Source: Brevibacterium aurantiacum (GTDB taxonomy: Bacteria > Actinomycetota > Actinomycetes > Actinomycetales > Brevibacteriaceae). From it: a stretch of DNA of 64,000 bases. Location: NCBI RefSeq assembly GCF_007558825.1, contig NZ_VLTK01000009.1, positions 95,586 through 159,585 of the forward strand, in the 5' to 3' direction. Within the stretch, counting starts at the first letter, position 1. Each line of letters starts with the position of its first letter. Shown one piece after another: positions 8,148 to 17,534 of the stretch. Below the pieces are notes generated by a model, which saw only the letters and a program-made list of their open reading frames with translations, was not told the origin of the DNA and ran no database searches. The translations under genes and the position numbers were made by a program.

Positions 8148-8618
8148 TCAGAGGAACTGCTTGGACTTGATCGCCCGCTCAGCCTCACGCTTATCCTGCG
8201 CTTCACGCAGGGCCTGACGCTTGTCCCATTCGCGCTTGCCCTTGGCCAACGCGATCTCGACCTTGACGCGAGATCCGTCGAAGTACAGCTCCAGCGGAAT
8301 GAGGGTGCGCCCGGACTCCTTGACCTTCTGCGATATCCGCAGGATCTCCTCGCGGTGCAACAGCAGCTTCCGGCGTCGGCGAGCAGTGTGGTTCGTCCAT
8401 GTCCCCTGTGCGTACTCGGGAATGTAGACGCCCTCAAGCCACGCTTCGTTCTGGAAGATCAGCGCAAACCCGTCGGTCAGCGACGCCCTGCCCTCTCGCA
8501 GTGACTTCACTTCGGTTCCGCTCAGCACGAGACCGGCCTCCCACGTATCTTCGATGAGATAGTCGTGGCGCGCCTTGCGGTTCCTCGCGATGACTTTCTT
8601 GCCAGTTTCCTTCGGCAT
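8148..8618 (-). CDS. smpB: SsrA-binding protein SmpB
   Basis: A 156-aa SmpB, the protein partner that places tmRNA in the ribosomal A site. The fold-defining opening VIARNRKARHDYLIEDTWEAG and the GTEVKSLREGRASLTDGFA segment (residues 34-52) are present. The basic C-terminal tail (about 125-156) that mimics an mRNA in the decoding channel is full length. It lies directly upstream of ssrA on the same strand. Upstream is a 181-bp gap to the M23 peptidase gene in which I see nothing clear; the usual actinobacterial order ftsE-ftsX-peptidase-smpB-ssrA is kept. Confidence 0.97.
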   Translation of the reverse strand: MPKETGKKVIARNRKARHDYLIEDTWEAGLVLSGTEVKSLREGRASLTDGFALIFQNEAWLEGVYIPEYAQGTWTNHTARRRRKLLLHREEILRISQKVKESGRTLIPLELYFDGSRVKVEIALAKGKREWDKRQALREAQDKREAERAIKSKQFL

Positions 8619-8799
8619 GACCGGCCTCCTCCCTCTGTCTCGGATCAGTGTGTCCGGCCGCAGCTTTCAGTCTCAGAAGACTGCTCAACCGCGTAGACAC
8701 GCAGACCGACAATTCTATCTCAATGATATCGCGTGCGAAAGGCCATGGTGCCGACTGCCGAAGGGTCACCTCGGCGAAGCCGCGCTCAATCGGCTGCGG

Positions 8800-10029
8800 T
8801 CAGGAGATGTAGGGCATCGGATCGACGTAGCCGCCGTTCTTCATGACCTCGAAGTGCAGGTGGCAGCCCGTGGATGCGCCGGTCGTACCCGAATCCGAGA
8901 TGACCTGGCCCTTCTTCACCTTCTGCCCATCGTGGACCTTGAGGTCCGTGTTGTGGTTGTACGTCGAGGCGATCGAGTCGCCCTTGATCTTTCCGTGGGA
9001 GATGACGACGCGGTTGCCGTAGCCGCCTGTCCACCCCGAGGTTACGACGATGCCGTCGCCGGCGGCCTTGATCGGGGTGCCGCAGGGGACGCCGAAGTCG
9101 GTGCCCGAGTGCAGCTTCTTCGCACCGGTGATCGGGTGGATGCGGTATCCGAAAGGCGAGGTGATGGGATAGCCCTCAGCTGGATTGGCCAGCTCTCCGT
9201 CACCATAGACGAACTTGCCCTTCTTCTCCTGCTCCTTCTCCCACTCGCGAACCTTCTTCGCCAGCCGGTCCTGCTCGTCCTGTTCCTTCTGCAGCTGTTC
9301 CTCGGTCGTGGCTTTGTTGTCAGAGATCGTCTTCTCCGCATCGTCCTTCGCGGAGATGATGTCGTTGAGACTGTCGGACTTCTTCTTCGCGTCGATCTGT
9401 GCGGCCTCTTTGGCCAGCACCGCCTCGGCGGCTTCGTCTTTGAGGTCCGAAATCTCATCGGTGACACCCGAGAGGCGCTCTTCGTTGTTCTTGTTGACCG
9501 CTCGCTGCTCGGAGAGGTTGTCGATCGTGCGCTGCTGTGATCGGACGGCGGAGTCCACGCGCCCGATTCCACCGTCGGCGCTTGTCCCCTCGGCCATCTG
9601 CAGCAGCATCGCCAGGTCAGAGGTGATGCCCGAGTTCTGATATGCCTGACGCCCGATGCGCGCGGCCGAAGTCCTGTGCTTGTCGATCTCCTCCGCGCCG
9701 TCCTTGATCGAGGTCTTGAGATCCGACTGTGCATTCTCCGCCGAGGTGAGTCGAGCGGCCATGGCGTCATCCGTCTCAATGGCCTCACTCAGCGCATCGT
9801 CGGCCTTCTTCGACGCGGCCTCAGCCTCGGGCAGCTTCTCTTCCGCCGCGTCGCGTTCGGCGATGACTCGGGCCAGGTCCTCGTCAAGTCCCTCGAACTC
9901 CTGCTGGAGCTCCTTGACCCGGTCATCGACCTTGCTCTTGTCATCGCGGGGATCGGCCCCCGCCGCGCTCACGGGCAGGATGACAGCCAGCACCGCTGCC
10001 GTCACCGCTAAGCCGAGTCTGCGTTTCAT
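8800..10029 (-). CDS. Secreted coiled-coil M23 (LytM) murein hydrolase, FtsEX partner
   Basis: A 409-aa protein with a signal peptide (about residues 1-25, ending SAAGA), a long charged coiled coil (about 30-255) and a C-terminal LytM/peptidase M23 domain (about 287-409). The zinc ligands are present: H307 and D311 in HSGTDFG and H392 in HLHFE, with H390 also conserved. By analogy with EnvC of E. coli and RipC of mycobacteria, the coiled coil should dock on the FtsX extracellular loop and the complex should activate or perform septal peptidoglycan cleavage. The gene starts 1 bp after the ftsX stop, which strongly supports this pairing. Confidence 0.9.
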   Translation of the reverse strand: MKRRLGLAVTAAVLAVILPVSAAGADPRDDKSKVDDRVKELQQEFEGLDEDLARVIAERDAAEEKLPEAEAASKKADDALSEAIETDDAMAARLTSAENAQSDLKTSIKDGAEEIDKHRTSAARIGRQAYQNSGITSDLAMLLQMAEGTSADGGIGRVDSAVRSQQRTIDNLSEQRAVNKNNEERLSGVTDEISDLKDEAAEAVLAKEAAQIDAKKKSDSLNDIISAKDDAEKTISDNKATTEEQLQKEQDEQDRLAKKVREWEKEQEKKGKFVYGDGELANPAEGYPITSPFGYRIHPITGAKKLHSGTDFGVPCGTPIKAAGDGIVVTSGWTGGYGNRVVISHGKIKGDSIASTYNHNTDLKVHDGQKVKKGQVISDSGTTGASTGCHLHFEVMKNGGYVDPMPYIS

Positions 10030-10030
10030 G

Positions 10031-10945
10031 TCAGACCTTCGTGTACTTATTCAAAGTGATCAGGGATGATGCACCGGCCATGATCACACCGATGGCGATG
10101 AGAATCGGGGCAACGATGAGGACGTTGACTCCGGAGATCAGGCTGAAGCCCGTCGCCTGCCCTTCCAGCCAGCCGCTGACGCCGAAGTGGACGAGGAGTC
10201 CCAGTGCACCGGCGGACAGGGTCGCACCGATCGCCGAGGCGATGACGCCTTCGAGCAGGAACGGGAGCTGGATGAAGGTGTTCGACGCACCCACCAGGCG
10301 CATGATTCCGGTCTCGCGCCTCCTTGAAAAGGCGGAGAGTCGGATGGTCGTGGCGATGAGCAGCATGGCGCACAGCAGCATGATTCCGGCAATCGCGACA
10401 GCCACGACGGTGGCGATATTGAGGACGCTGAACAGGCGATCGAGGAGCTGGTTCTGGTCAACGACCTCCTCGACGCCCTGGGTCGAGGAGAACGATTCTT
10501 TGATGATGTCGTACTTCTCGGCGTCCTGGAGTTTGACCCTGAACGACTCGTTCATCTCGTCTTCGGGAACGGTGCCTTCGAGGCTGGTGCCCTTGAACTG
10601 GTCCTGGAAGTGTTCGAAGGCCTCACCTTTGTCTTCGAAGTAGACCTCGTCGACGTAGGGGGCAAGCTCTGAGCTGTTGAGCTGATCTTCGATATTCTTC
10701 TTCTGCGTATCGGTGGCTTCACCTTCGACGCAGTTGGTGGCTTCGGAGTCGGGTGGGCACAGGAAGACGGAGACCTGGACGCGGTCGTACCAGTAGTCCT
10801 TCATCTGCCCCACCTGCATCTGCAGCAAGATCGCGGCGCCGACAAAGAGCAGGGACACAAAGGTCACGAGCACCACGGACAGGACCATGGACACGTTCTT
10901 GCGCAGCCCTGACCAGACCTCGGAGAGGATGAATCCGGCCCTCAT
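10031..10945 (-). CDS. ftsX: Cell division ABC transporter permease FtsX
   Basis: A 304-aa FtsX with one N-terminal membrane segment (about 20-45), a large extracellular domain (about 50-170) and three C-terminal membrane segments, the standard FtsX topology. The [14 protein letters not shown] loop is the family hallmark before the last membrane segments. It transmits ATP-driven movement from FtsE to an extracellular wall hydrolase. Its start overlaps the ftsE stop by 4 bp (ATGA), and the peptidase gene follows after 1 bp, so the three are translated together. Confidence 0.97.
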   Translation of the reverse strand: MRAGFILSEVWSGLRKNVSMVLSVVLVTFVSLLFVGAAILLQMQVGQMKDYWYDRVQVSVFLCPPDSEATNCVEGEATDTQKKNIEDQLNSSELAPYVDEVYFEDKGEAFEHFQDQFKGTSLEGTVPEDEMNESFRVKLQDAEKYDIIKESFSSTQGVEEVVDQNQLLDRLFSVLNIATVVAVAIAGIMLLCAMLLIATTIRLSAFSRRRETGIMRLVGASNTFIQLPFLLEGVIASAIGATLSAGALGLLVHFGVSGWLEGQATGFSLISGVNVLIVAPILIAIGVIMAGASSLITLNKYTKV

Positions 10946-11631
10946 GAGGCGACTCCGTACGTGCCCTCTTCGACGTCGCGGACGATTGTCCCCTCGGAGA
11001 GTTCGATGACTCGTTTTCGCATCCGGTTGACGATCTCTCCGTCGTGAGTGGCCATGAGCACTGTGGTGCCGTTGCGGTTGATCTTCTCAAGCACCGACAT
11101 GATGTCGGCGCTGGTGGTCGGGTCGAGGTTGCCTGTGGGCTCATCGGCGAGCAGGATACCCGGCTTGTTGACGACGGCACGGGCAATGGCCACGCGCTGC
11201 TGCTCACCGCCGGAGAGTTCGTTGGGGTAGCGCTTCTCTTTGCCAGCCAGTCCGACGGTCTCGAGCACATCGGGGACAAGGGTCGACATTGACGCCCGAG
11301 ACTTGCCGATGACCTGGAGGGCGAAGGCGACGTTGGCGAAGACGGTCTTGTTCGGCAGCAGGCGGAAGTCCTGGAAGACTGTGCCGATCCCCCGCCGCAG
11401 GTAGGGCACCTTCCAGCTGGGCATCTTCACGACCGACTTTCCGGCGATGTGGATGCGCCCGGTGCTGGGGACCTCTTCGCGCAGGATGAGGCGGATGACC
11501 GTGGACTTACCCGAGCCCGAAGCACCGACGAGGAACACGAATTCTCCACGCTCGGCCTCGAACGAGATGTCGTCGAGTGCTCTGCGGGAGCGTGCGTCGT
11601 AGGACTTCGAAACTGAGTCGAATTTGATCAA
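10942..11631 (-). CDS. ftsE: Cell division ATP-binding protein FtsE
   Basis: An ABC ATPase with Walker A GASGSGKS, signature LSGGEQQ, Walker B LLADEP and the switch His in MATHD. Together with FtsX it forms the divisome ABC complex. I place the start at TTG 11631, which gives [11 protein letters not shown] and 229 aa, the length of mycobacterial FtsE. A TTG 12 bp upstream (11643) would add four residues, and neither has a strong ribosome binding site. First gene of the ftsE-ftsX-M23 unit. The upstream 240 bp separate it from a divergent LacI regulator instead of the usual neighbour prfB, which is 4.3 kb away. Confidence 0.95.
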   Translation of the reverse strand: MIKFDSVSKSYDARSRRALDDISFEAERGEFVFLVGASGSGKSTVIRLILREEVPSTGRIHIAGKSVVKMPSWKVPYLRRGIGTVFQDFRLLPNKTVFANVAFALQVIGKSRASMSTLVPDVLETVGLAGKEKRYPNELSGGEQQRVAIARAVVNKPGILLADEPTGNLDPTTSADIMSVLEKINRNGTTVLMATHDGEIVNRMRKRVIELSEGTIVRDVEEGTYGVAS

Positions 11632-11880
11632 GAGGGTCTTCAATCATGTCGCGGATGGCTCGGCCGCTTCCACTGTACGTAACAGCTCCATCATGTTCCG
11701 GGAGGCTTAAGGGCGTGTGTTGCGCATTGGAGGAAGTTCACAGCCGCCGAGGCGGTGCATCTGCTGGACACTGTGTCATCCAGACCTGCCGCCCACCCCT
11801 TCGGAGGCCCCAAGTTTTCCGCTTGCCTGAGTTCTGTGGAAATATGATGGCTTGAGGAACAGACACGGAGAAGTGGTTAT

Positions 11881-12972
11881 ATGACAGACGAGGCCGGGAC
11901 TAGACGAGGCAAGCCCCGCCCCAGCATCAAGGACGTCGCCGCCCTGGCCGGAGTCTCATGGCGCACCGTCTCCAACGTCATCCACGGACATCGCTACCTG
12001 CGGCCGGAAACTAAGGCAAAGGTTGAGGATGCGATTGCCGAACTGGGATACAAACCCCAGATGGCGGCTCGGCATTTGCGCAGTGGGCGCAGCGATGTCA
12101 TCACACTCGCAATCCCGTACATCGACCACCCCTATTTCGCCAGCCTGGCACACGCCGTCGTTGAGGCGGCCAAGGCATATGAATACACAGTATTGATCGA
12201 CGAGACACGCGGCCTGCCTGACAAGGAAGAACAGGTTGCTCGCGGTTACCAGAGCATCCAGACGGATGGCATCATCTTCAGCCCCCTGACGCTGCCTGTC
12301 GACTCAATTCTGGCTGCGCGCGACGACACACCGCTCGTCCTGCTCGGGGAGCACACGCTCGATCCCAGAATCGACCATGTCACCGCCGACAATGTCGAAT
12401 CGACCCGCGAAGCGACCGAACACCTCATTTCACTCGGGCACCGCCGAATCGCCTTCCTCGGCTACCTCACCGAAGGTACCCTCGGCACCGGAGATCTGCG
12501 ATTCGAAGGCTACCGCCGTGCCCTCGCCACCGCTGAGATAGACGAGAACCCAGAGCTGATCATCGGCGCCGCTCCACAGGCCGATATTGCCGAAGCAGTC
12601 GGCGCAGAAAGCGACTATTCCCGCGAGGAGGGCTACTCCCGTGCTCAGCAGATTCTGCTCCTGCACCAAACAACTCAGATCGATGCAGTTGTATGCGCGA
12701 ACGATCTTCTGGCCATCGGCCTGCTTCGTGCGCTCAGGGAAGCCGATGTGAAGGTACCGAGCGACATCGCTGTCACCGGCTGGGACAACACCCCGGAAGG
12801 CGGATATTCCGCCCCAACGCTCACGACAGTTGCGCCCGACATGAATGCAATCGCGCGGTTCGCCGTTGAAGCAGTGCATAAGCGCATCCAGGGCTCCTCG
12901 GAGGCTCCGGTCGGCCGCGTAGCACCTCACCGCCTGATGATCCGCGAATCGACAGCGGGCGCTGCGAGCTAA
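11881..12972 (+). CDS. LacI-family transcriptional regulator
   Basis: A 363-aa LacI/GalR regulator. The N-terminal helix-turn-helix and hinge are clear (SIKDVAALAGVSWRTVSNV, about residues 12-35, then the hinge near AARHLRSGRSD). The rest is a periplasmic-binding-protein-like sugar domain ending in the typical D.A..G.DN.P region. The canonical SxxTVS core reads SWRTVS. Start at ATG 11881 behind GGAGAAG. It lies 344 bp before a GPH sugar symporter on the same strand and presumably represses it, with a sugar or glycoside as inducer. I could not identify a convincing palindromic operator. Confidence 0.93.
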   Translation: MTDEAGTRRGKPRPSIKDVAALAGVSWRTVSNVIHGHRYLRPETKAKVEDAIAELGYKPQMAARHLRSGRSDVITLAIPYIDHPYFASLAHAVVEAAKAYEYTVLIDETRGLPDKEEQVARGYQSIQTDGIIFSPLTLPVDSILAARDDTPLVLLGEHTLDPRIDHVTADNVESTREATEHLISLGHRRIAFLGYLTEGTLGTGDLRFEGYRRALATAEIDENPELIIGAAPQADIAEAVGAESDYSREEGYSRAQQILLLHQTTQIDAVVCANDLLAIGLLRALREADVKVPSDIAVTGWDNTPEGGYSAPTLTTVAPDMNAIARFAVEAVHKRIQGSSEAPVGRVAPHRLMIRESTAGAAS

Positions 12973-13316
12973 GCACTCACGTCCCAGATCGGGACCCTGT
13001 GCTTCTCACACGGATCGGCTCTGCCCGTCTGATACTGACTGATTTCGCGACCTCACTGACACCGTTCGTCAGCAGCAGCTCTCCCCATCTTCGCTACTTC
13101 TGCCCATTTATTTCCACGTTGCAATACGCGCGTAGGTCTGCTTAGATCTTCATACAGAGCACCTTTGTTGGGGCCCATCGCCTCTCCGCCTGTGCTCAAA
13201 TCTGCACGCCTGGCTTCGCAACAGTGAATCGCCTCGTGTGGAAAGTGAACGGCACCCCGCCGAACAGCGCGTCAGAAGTCAGAGCCTTCTGATGCCCGGA
13301 ATGACCAAGGAAGCTC
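12973..13316. other. Non-coding gap between LacI regulator and GPH symporter
   Basis: 344 bp without a plausible gene. One short dyad, CTGAC-N7-GTCAG (13056-13072), could be an operator, but the usual LacI-type CG-centred palindrome is not evident. Presumably holds the promoter for the symporter and DUF2804 genes. Confidence 0.4.
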
Positions 13317-14705
13317 ATGCCTGTGAACAGCACCGCCAACCCGATCAAGCAGCGCGATCTCGAGAAGCCTGGTTTCGTCGAGAAACTCGGCTATGGAATG
13401 GCCGGTGGAGCCAATAACGTCGTCTGGACCGGGATTTCAACCTTCCTCGTGTATTTCTACACCGACGTCGTCGGCGTCGCCGCGGGGCTGATCGGCACCA
13501 TCTTCCTCTTCTCTCGACTCGTCGACGGGGCGAGTGATGTGGTGATGGGCGTCGTCCTCGACAAAACGCGCACTCGCTTCGGCAAGGCTCGACCGTGGCT
13601 CCTATGGATGGCACTGCCATTTGCAGTCGTCGCCACGGCACTCTTCGCGGTCCCCGATGCCAGCACAACCACCCAGATCATCTACATCATCATCACCTAC
13701 AACATTGCACTCCTCGTCTACACAGCTGTGGAGATCCCCCACGGCACGCTTGGCGCGCTGATGACCTACGACCAGCACCAGCGCTCGGTGCTCAACGTAG
13801 CGAAGATGGTCGGCGCCTATGTCGCCATCATCGCAATCACGAACATCACGCTGCCGATCGTCGACTTCTTCGGCGGAGGCCAGTCCGGCTGGATCTACGC
13901 ATTCATCCTCTTCGGGCTCATCGCCGCGGCCACGTATTTCTTCACGTTCTGGTCCACGAAGGAACGCACGGATCCTGTCGGCACCAAACAGGACAAGGAC
14001 CGCCCAACCGTCAAAGCCAGTCTGATCTCGCTGGTGCGCAACAAATACTGGTTCATCGCGACCCTCGTCCTGCTGCTGATGTACATCTACAATGCGATCA
14101 CCGCCGGAGTCGCGATCTACTACTCCGAGTATGTACTCGGATCGCCTGCGCTGGTCGGGCTTGTCGCCACTGCGCTCACCCTTGCCACTTTGGGCGGCAT
14201 GCTCATCGTCGTGCCCATCACTCGTCGATTCGGCAAGCGCAATACCGCGATCGTCGGCTGCCTGATCGCCGTCGTCGGGTCTCTGATCATCTTCTTAGTA
14301 CCCGACAGCACTGCCGTCGTCGTCATCGGACAGGTCGTCCGGGGAATCGGCAAAGCCGCGATCATGGGCGTCATCTTCGCCATGCTCGCCGACACCATGG
14401 AATACGGCGAATGGAAGACAGGCGTCCGCATCGAAGGGCTTATCTACAGCGGGGCGAGCATGGGGATCAAGGTCGGCACCGGCCTGGGAAGCGCCCTCAT
14501 CGGCTGGGGACTCGCGGCAAGTGGGTATGCAGGAGACCAGGCAACACAGTCTGCGGAATCGGTGACGATGATCTCGAATCTCTTCATCTGGGTGCCGTCG
14601 CTCGTCAGCATTCTCATGGCAGTGCTCCTCTACTTCTTCAAGCTCGACAAACAGTATCCGCAGATCCTCAAGGAGCTCCAGGAGATGAAGAGCGCGAAGG
14701 CCTGA
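13317..14705 (+). CDS. GPH-family (MelB-like) sugar:cation symporter
   Basis: A 462-aa membrane protein with about 12 hydrophobic segments. The family marks of the glycoside-pentoside-hexuronide group are present: an early FLVYFYTDVVG helix, the loop DKTRTRFGKARPWLLW after helix 2, and DTMEYGEWKTGVRIEG in the second half. It should import a glycoside, pentose or hexuronide with Na+ or H+. ATG 13317 is preceded by CCAAGGAAG. It sits between a LacI regulator and a DUF2804 gene on the same strand. The transported sugar cannot be deduced. Confidence 0.93.
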   Translation: MPVNSTANPIKQRDLEKPGFVEKLGYGMAGGANNVVWTGISTFLVYFYTDVVGVAAGLIGTIFLFSRLVDGASDVVMGVVLDKTRTRFGKARPWLLWMALPFAVVATALFAVPDASTTTQIIYIIITYNIALLVYTAVEIPHGTLGALMTYDQHQRSVLNVAKMVGAYVAIIAITNITLPIVDFFGGGQSGWIYAFILFGLIAAATYFFTFWSTKERTDPVGTKQDKDRPTVKASLISLVRNKYWFIATLVLLLMYIYNAITAGVAIYYSEYVLGSPALVGLVATALTLATLGGMLIVVPITRRFGKRNTAIVGCLIAVVGSLIIFLVPDSTAVVVIGQVVRGIGKAAIMGVIFAMLADTMEYGEWKTGVRIEGLIYSGASMGIKVGTGLGSALIGWGLAASGYAGDQATQSAESVTMISNLFIWVPSLVSILMAVLLYFFKLDKQYPQILKELQEMKSAKA

Positions 14706-14727
14706 TACTCGACGCTTCGAGACCTCC

Positions 14728-14778
14728 CTGTCTGCAGCAGAGCGCTGCCTGCACCAGAGCCCTGTCTGCACCAGCCCC
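14728..14778. repeat. Three 17-bp tandem repeats after the GPH symporter gene
   Basis: Units at 14728-14744, 14745-14761 and 14762-14778, consensus CTGYCTGCACCAGAGCC, diverged at one to a few positions. They begin 22 bp after the symporter stop codon and fill part of the 142-bp gap before the DUF2804 gene. Confidence 0.75.
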
Positions 14779-14847
14779 GAGTCGAGCCACGACCCCCAGT
14801 CGAACCACACGCACCGCACCACGATTGAACCAGAGCAAGGGATACAC

Positions 14848-15834
14848 ATGGAGAAAGAACTGCACGAGCCCGTCGACATGTGCCTCAGTGACGGCACGCT
14901 CAACGAAGCGGCCGTCGGATGGAGTCGGTTCCCGCTGCACAGGGCTAACCTCAAGGGCTGGGGCCGTCGGAAGAGATTCGACTACTGGTGCATCGTATCG
15001 CCGGAGATGATCCTCGCCTTCTCCATTTCGGATACAGACTACAAGTCCGCTACGTCCCTGTTCTTCCTCGACAGAACAACACAGACGGAGACGACAGCAG
15101 GCAGCATGGACTGGTTCAGGTCCAATCCGACCTCACGCGCACCATGGGGCACTCAGCCGATCCACTCGGGCAAGAAGGACATCGACATCTCGGTCACGCC
15201 CGGTGATCAGGCGATGATGCTCAACGTCGCGACAGCACATGTGAACGCCGAGGTGGAAGTGAGCATTCCAGATGATCATCAGTCGATGGGCGTCCTGGTT
15301 CCGTGGAGCAAACGGCGTTTCCAGTACACCCGCAAGGACAATTGCCTGACCGCGAGCGGACGTGTTCGAGCCAATGGTGTCACCTACCTGCTGGATGAGA
15401 AGACGACGACGGCGACCATGGACCACGGGCGCGGGAAATGGCCATACGAAACCCTGTGGAACTGGGCCTCAGGCAGCGGTATGACGAACGGTGAGGAAAT
15501 CGGCCTGCAGTTCGGTGCCAAGTGGACTGCAGGAACCCCATCGACAGAGAATGCGCTGCGCCTGGGCGGTCAGATCGAGAAGATCAGCGAAGAGCTCGAG
15601 TGGACGTATGACACCGAGAATTGGATGGCTCCCTGGACGATCAAGGGCGAACGAGTCGACCTGCAGTTCACTCCCGAATATCATCGCCATTCCGAATTCG
15701 ACAAGAAGGTCGTCAGCAGCCGAGAGGATCAGGCCTTCGGCTACTTCTCTGGCACGGTATGGTCACTCAGCGGTCGTGCGTACCCGGTTGAGAAGGTCTT
15801 CGGCTGGGCTGAAGAAGTTCACCGCCGCTGGTGA
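14848..15834 (+). CDS. DUF2804 family protein of unknown function
   Basis: A 328-aa soluble protein without signal peptide or membrane segments. I recognise it as DUF2804 from the opening (EPVDMCLSDGTLNEAAVGWS, then PLHRANLKG) and the later DHGRGKWPYETLWNWASGSG segment (residues about 192-211). The family has no established biochemical role that I know of. ATG 14848 is preceded by AAGGGA. It is the last gene of the LacI-GPH-DUF2804 cassette and ends just before a strong terminator, so a role in handling the imported sugar or a lipid/glycoside is an inference from context only. Confidence 0.85.
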   Translation: MEKELHEPVDMCLSDGTLNEAAVGWSRFPLHRANLKGWGRRKRFDYWCIVSPEMILAFSISDTDYKSATSLFFLDRTTQTETTAGSMDWFRSNPTSRAPWGTQPIHSGKKDIDISVTPGDQAMMLNVATAHVNAEVEVSIPDDHQSMGVLVPWSKRRFQYTRKDNCLTASGRVRANGVTYLLDEKTTTATMDHGRGKWPYETLWNWASGSGMTNGEEIGLQFGAKWTAGTPSTENALRLGGQIEKISEELEWTYDTENWMAPWTIKGERVDLQFTPEYHRHSEFDKKVVSSREDQAFGYFSGTVWSLSGRAYPVEKVFGWAEEVHRRW

Positions 15835-15858
15835 AGCTGCCCATCCCGGGCAGATGAG

Positions 15859-15905
15859 TGTGGGCGTGCGGTCGATTCCCGAAAGGAACCGACCGCACGC
15901 CCACA
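15859..15905. terminator. Bidirectional terminator between DUF2804 gene and prfB
   Basis: A perfect 16-bp stem (15859-15874 with 15890-15905) and a 15-nt loop between two convergent genes. No long T run follows on either strand, but position and stability support termination for both. Confidence 0.7.
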
Positions 15906-15937
15906 TCTCGTTCGGGGCAGGCTCTCGCCTGCGAAGG

Positions 15938-17056
15938 TCAGGAAGCCTCTTCGGCCATCTCCTGCTCCTTGCGCCAGCGGATTCCGGCTTCGATGAGGCC
16001 GTCGAGGTCACCGTCGAAGACGTTCGAGGGGTTGTTGACCTCGTAACCTGTGCGCAGGTCCTTGACCATCTGGTACGGGTGGGTGACGTAGGAGCGCATC
16101 TGGTCACCCCAGCTGGCCTTGATGTCACCGGCCAGTTCCTTCTTCTGCGCTGCTTCTTCCTTACGCTTGAGGTCAAGGAGGCGTGACTGCAGCACGCGCA
16201 TCGCGGCTTCGCGGTTCTGGATCTGGGACTTCTCATTCTGCATGCTCACGACAACACCGGTGGGCTCGTGCGTGATGCGCACGGCCGAGTCGGTCGTGTT
16301 CACGGACTGACCGCCGGGACCCGATGACCGGTAGACATCGATGCGCAGGTCGTTCTCATCGATTTCGACGTGGTCGGTGGATTCGATGAGCGGCACAACC
16401 TCGACAGCGGCGAAGGAAGTCTGGCGACGTCCCTGGTTGTCGAAGGGACTGATGCGCACAAGACGGTGGGTGCCTGCCTCAACAGACAAGGTTCCATAAG
16501 CGTAGGGAGCATTGACCTGGATCGTGGCGGACTTGATGCCCGCGCCCTCAGCGTAGGAGGTGTCGAGCTGCTGCACGTTGTACCCGCGGTTCTCGCCCCA
16601 GCGGATGTACATGCGGATGAGCATCTGCGCCCAGTCGGTGGCGTCGTCGCCGCCGGCGCCGGAGCGCACAGTCACAACGGCCGAACGCTCGTCGTATTCG
16701 TGGTTGAGCAGCGTCGAGATCTCGAGCTCGGCCAACTGGTCGTGAAGCTTCTTGAGGTCACGCTCGGCTTCGACCTTCGAGTCCTCATCGCCCTCGTCCT
16801 CGGACATCTCGATGAGGAGCTCGGCATCGTCGATGCGTTCACCGAACTTCTCGAGCTTCTCCAGGGTTCCCTGCTTGTGCGACAGCGTGGCCGAGATCTT
16901 CTGAGCCGAGTCCGGATCGTCCCAGAAGGACGGCGCCGATGCCTGCTCCGTCATCTCGGCGACCTCGGAGCGAAGGTTGTCCAGATCAGACACATCCAGG
17001 ATCGCCTTGTAGGTCTGACGGAGGTTGGCGATTTCAGCAGAATAATCAATGGCCAT
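15938..17056 (-). CDS. prfB: Peptide chain release factor 2
   Basis: A 372-aa class I release factor. The RF2 stop-codon recognition motif SPF (residues 203-205) marks it as reading UGA/UAA, and the peptidyl-tRNA hydrolysis motif GGQ is at 248-250. The reading frame is continuous from ATG 17056, so there is no programmed +1 frameshift as found in E. coli prfB. In many actinobacteria prfB lies directly upstream of ftsE on the same strand; here the order and strand are kept, but the LacI/GPH/DUF2804 cassette lies between them. Confidence 0.97.
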   Translation of the reverse strand: MAIDYSAEIANLRQTYKAILDVSDLDNLRSEVAEMTEQASAPSFWDDPDSAQKISATLSHKQGTLEKLEKFGERIDDAELLIEMSEDEGDEDSKVEAERDLKKLHDQLAELEISTLLNHEYDERSAVVTVRSGAGGDDATDWAQMLIRMYIRWGENRGYNVQQLDTSYAEGAGIKSATIQVNAPYAYGTLSVEAGTHRLVRISPFDNQGRRQTSFAAVEVVPLIESTDHVEIDENDLRIDVYRSSGPGGQSVNTTDSAVRITHEPTGVVVSMQNEKSQIQNREAAMRVLQSRLLDLKRKEEAAQKKELAGDIKASWGDQMRSYVTHPYQMVKDLRTGYEVNNPSNVFDGDLDGLIEAGIRWRKEQEMAEEAS

Positions 17057-17138
17057 AATGAGTCCAGCCTAGTGCATCGCGGCCCTCAGGCTTGAATCCT
17101 CGTCCCTGCCCTTCACCCCTGACCGCCACCGACGACCG

Positions 17139-17176
17139 GCGCCGAGGAGGTACGTCATGTCGCACCACCTCGGCGC
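17139..17176. repeat. Hairpin built on the recurrent GCCGAGGTGG-type motif
   Basis: GCGCCGAGGAGGT (17139-17151) pairs with ACCACCTCGGCGC (17164-17176), with one mismatch in 13 and a 12-nt loop. It lies in the 478-bp gap (17057-17534) between the prfB start and the tad locus. The rest of this gap is GC-rich to about 17320, then markedly AT-rich up to tadA, with no gene I would support. Confidence 0.6.
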
Positions 17177-17424
17177 GGGATCCGGTGGGCACCGACGCAA
17201 TTCAGCACCACCGGCAGGAGATCAATGAGCGTCACCAGCAGGAGATCAAGTCATCCCGCCGGTGACGCGGTCCGTAGTGCGCGAGGCCTGAGCGGAAAGC
17301 CACTGCAACAGTGATGAGAATCTATACCGGTTTACGGGAATGTGCAATGCGAATGCAGTGACGAGTCGATTCGAAATCTTCGTGCTGAAACTACAGGTAT
17401 GACATTTCCATGTCACGAAGACAG

Positions 17425-17477
17425 TTATCCACAGATTCGGAGAATCACTGGATTCTTGATTCGACTACATATAGGTT
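17425..17477 (+). promoter_or_regulatory. Consensus DnaA box and possible tad promoter
   Basis: TTATCCACA (17425-17433) is a perfect DnaA-box match. Just downstream TGGATT (17449-17454) and TAGGTT (17472-17477) are spaced 17 bp apart and could be the promoter for the tad operon. A lone DnaA box can be chance. I do not call an origin: no dnaA, dnaN or box cluster is seen. Confidence 0.35.
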
Positions 17478-17534
17478 AAAAACAAATCCAGCTGTTAGAA
17501 ACATGATTCGTATTCTGGACGCCAGGGGTTCAAT

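Noticed and set aside
13595..15010. A 471-codon plus-strand frame across the GPH symporter and DUF2804 start
   Set aside because: Shifted frame of two well-recognised genes; the translation is Arg/His/Pro-rich noise.
15938..17056. Programmed +1 frameshift in prfB
   Set aside because: The frame is open from ATG 17056 to the stop with no internal UGA, so no frameshift is needed.
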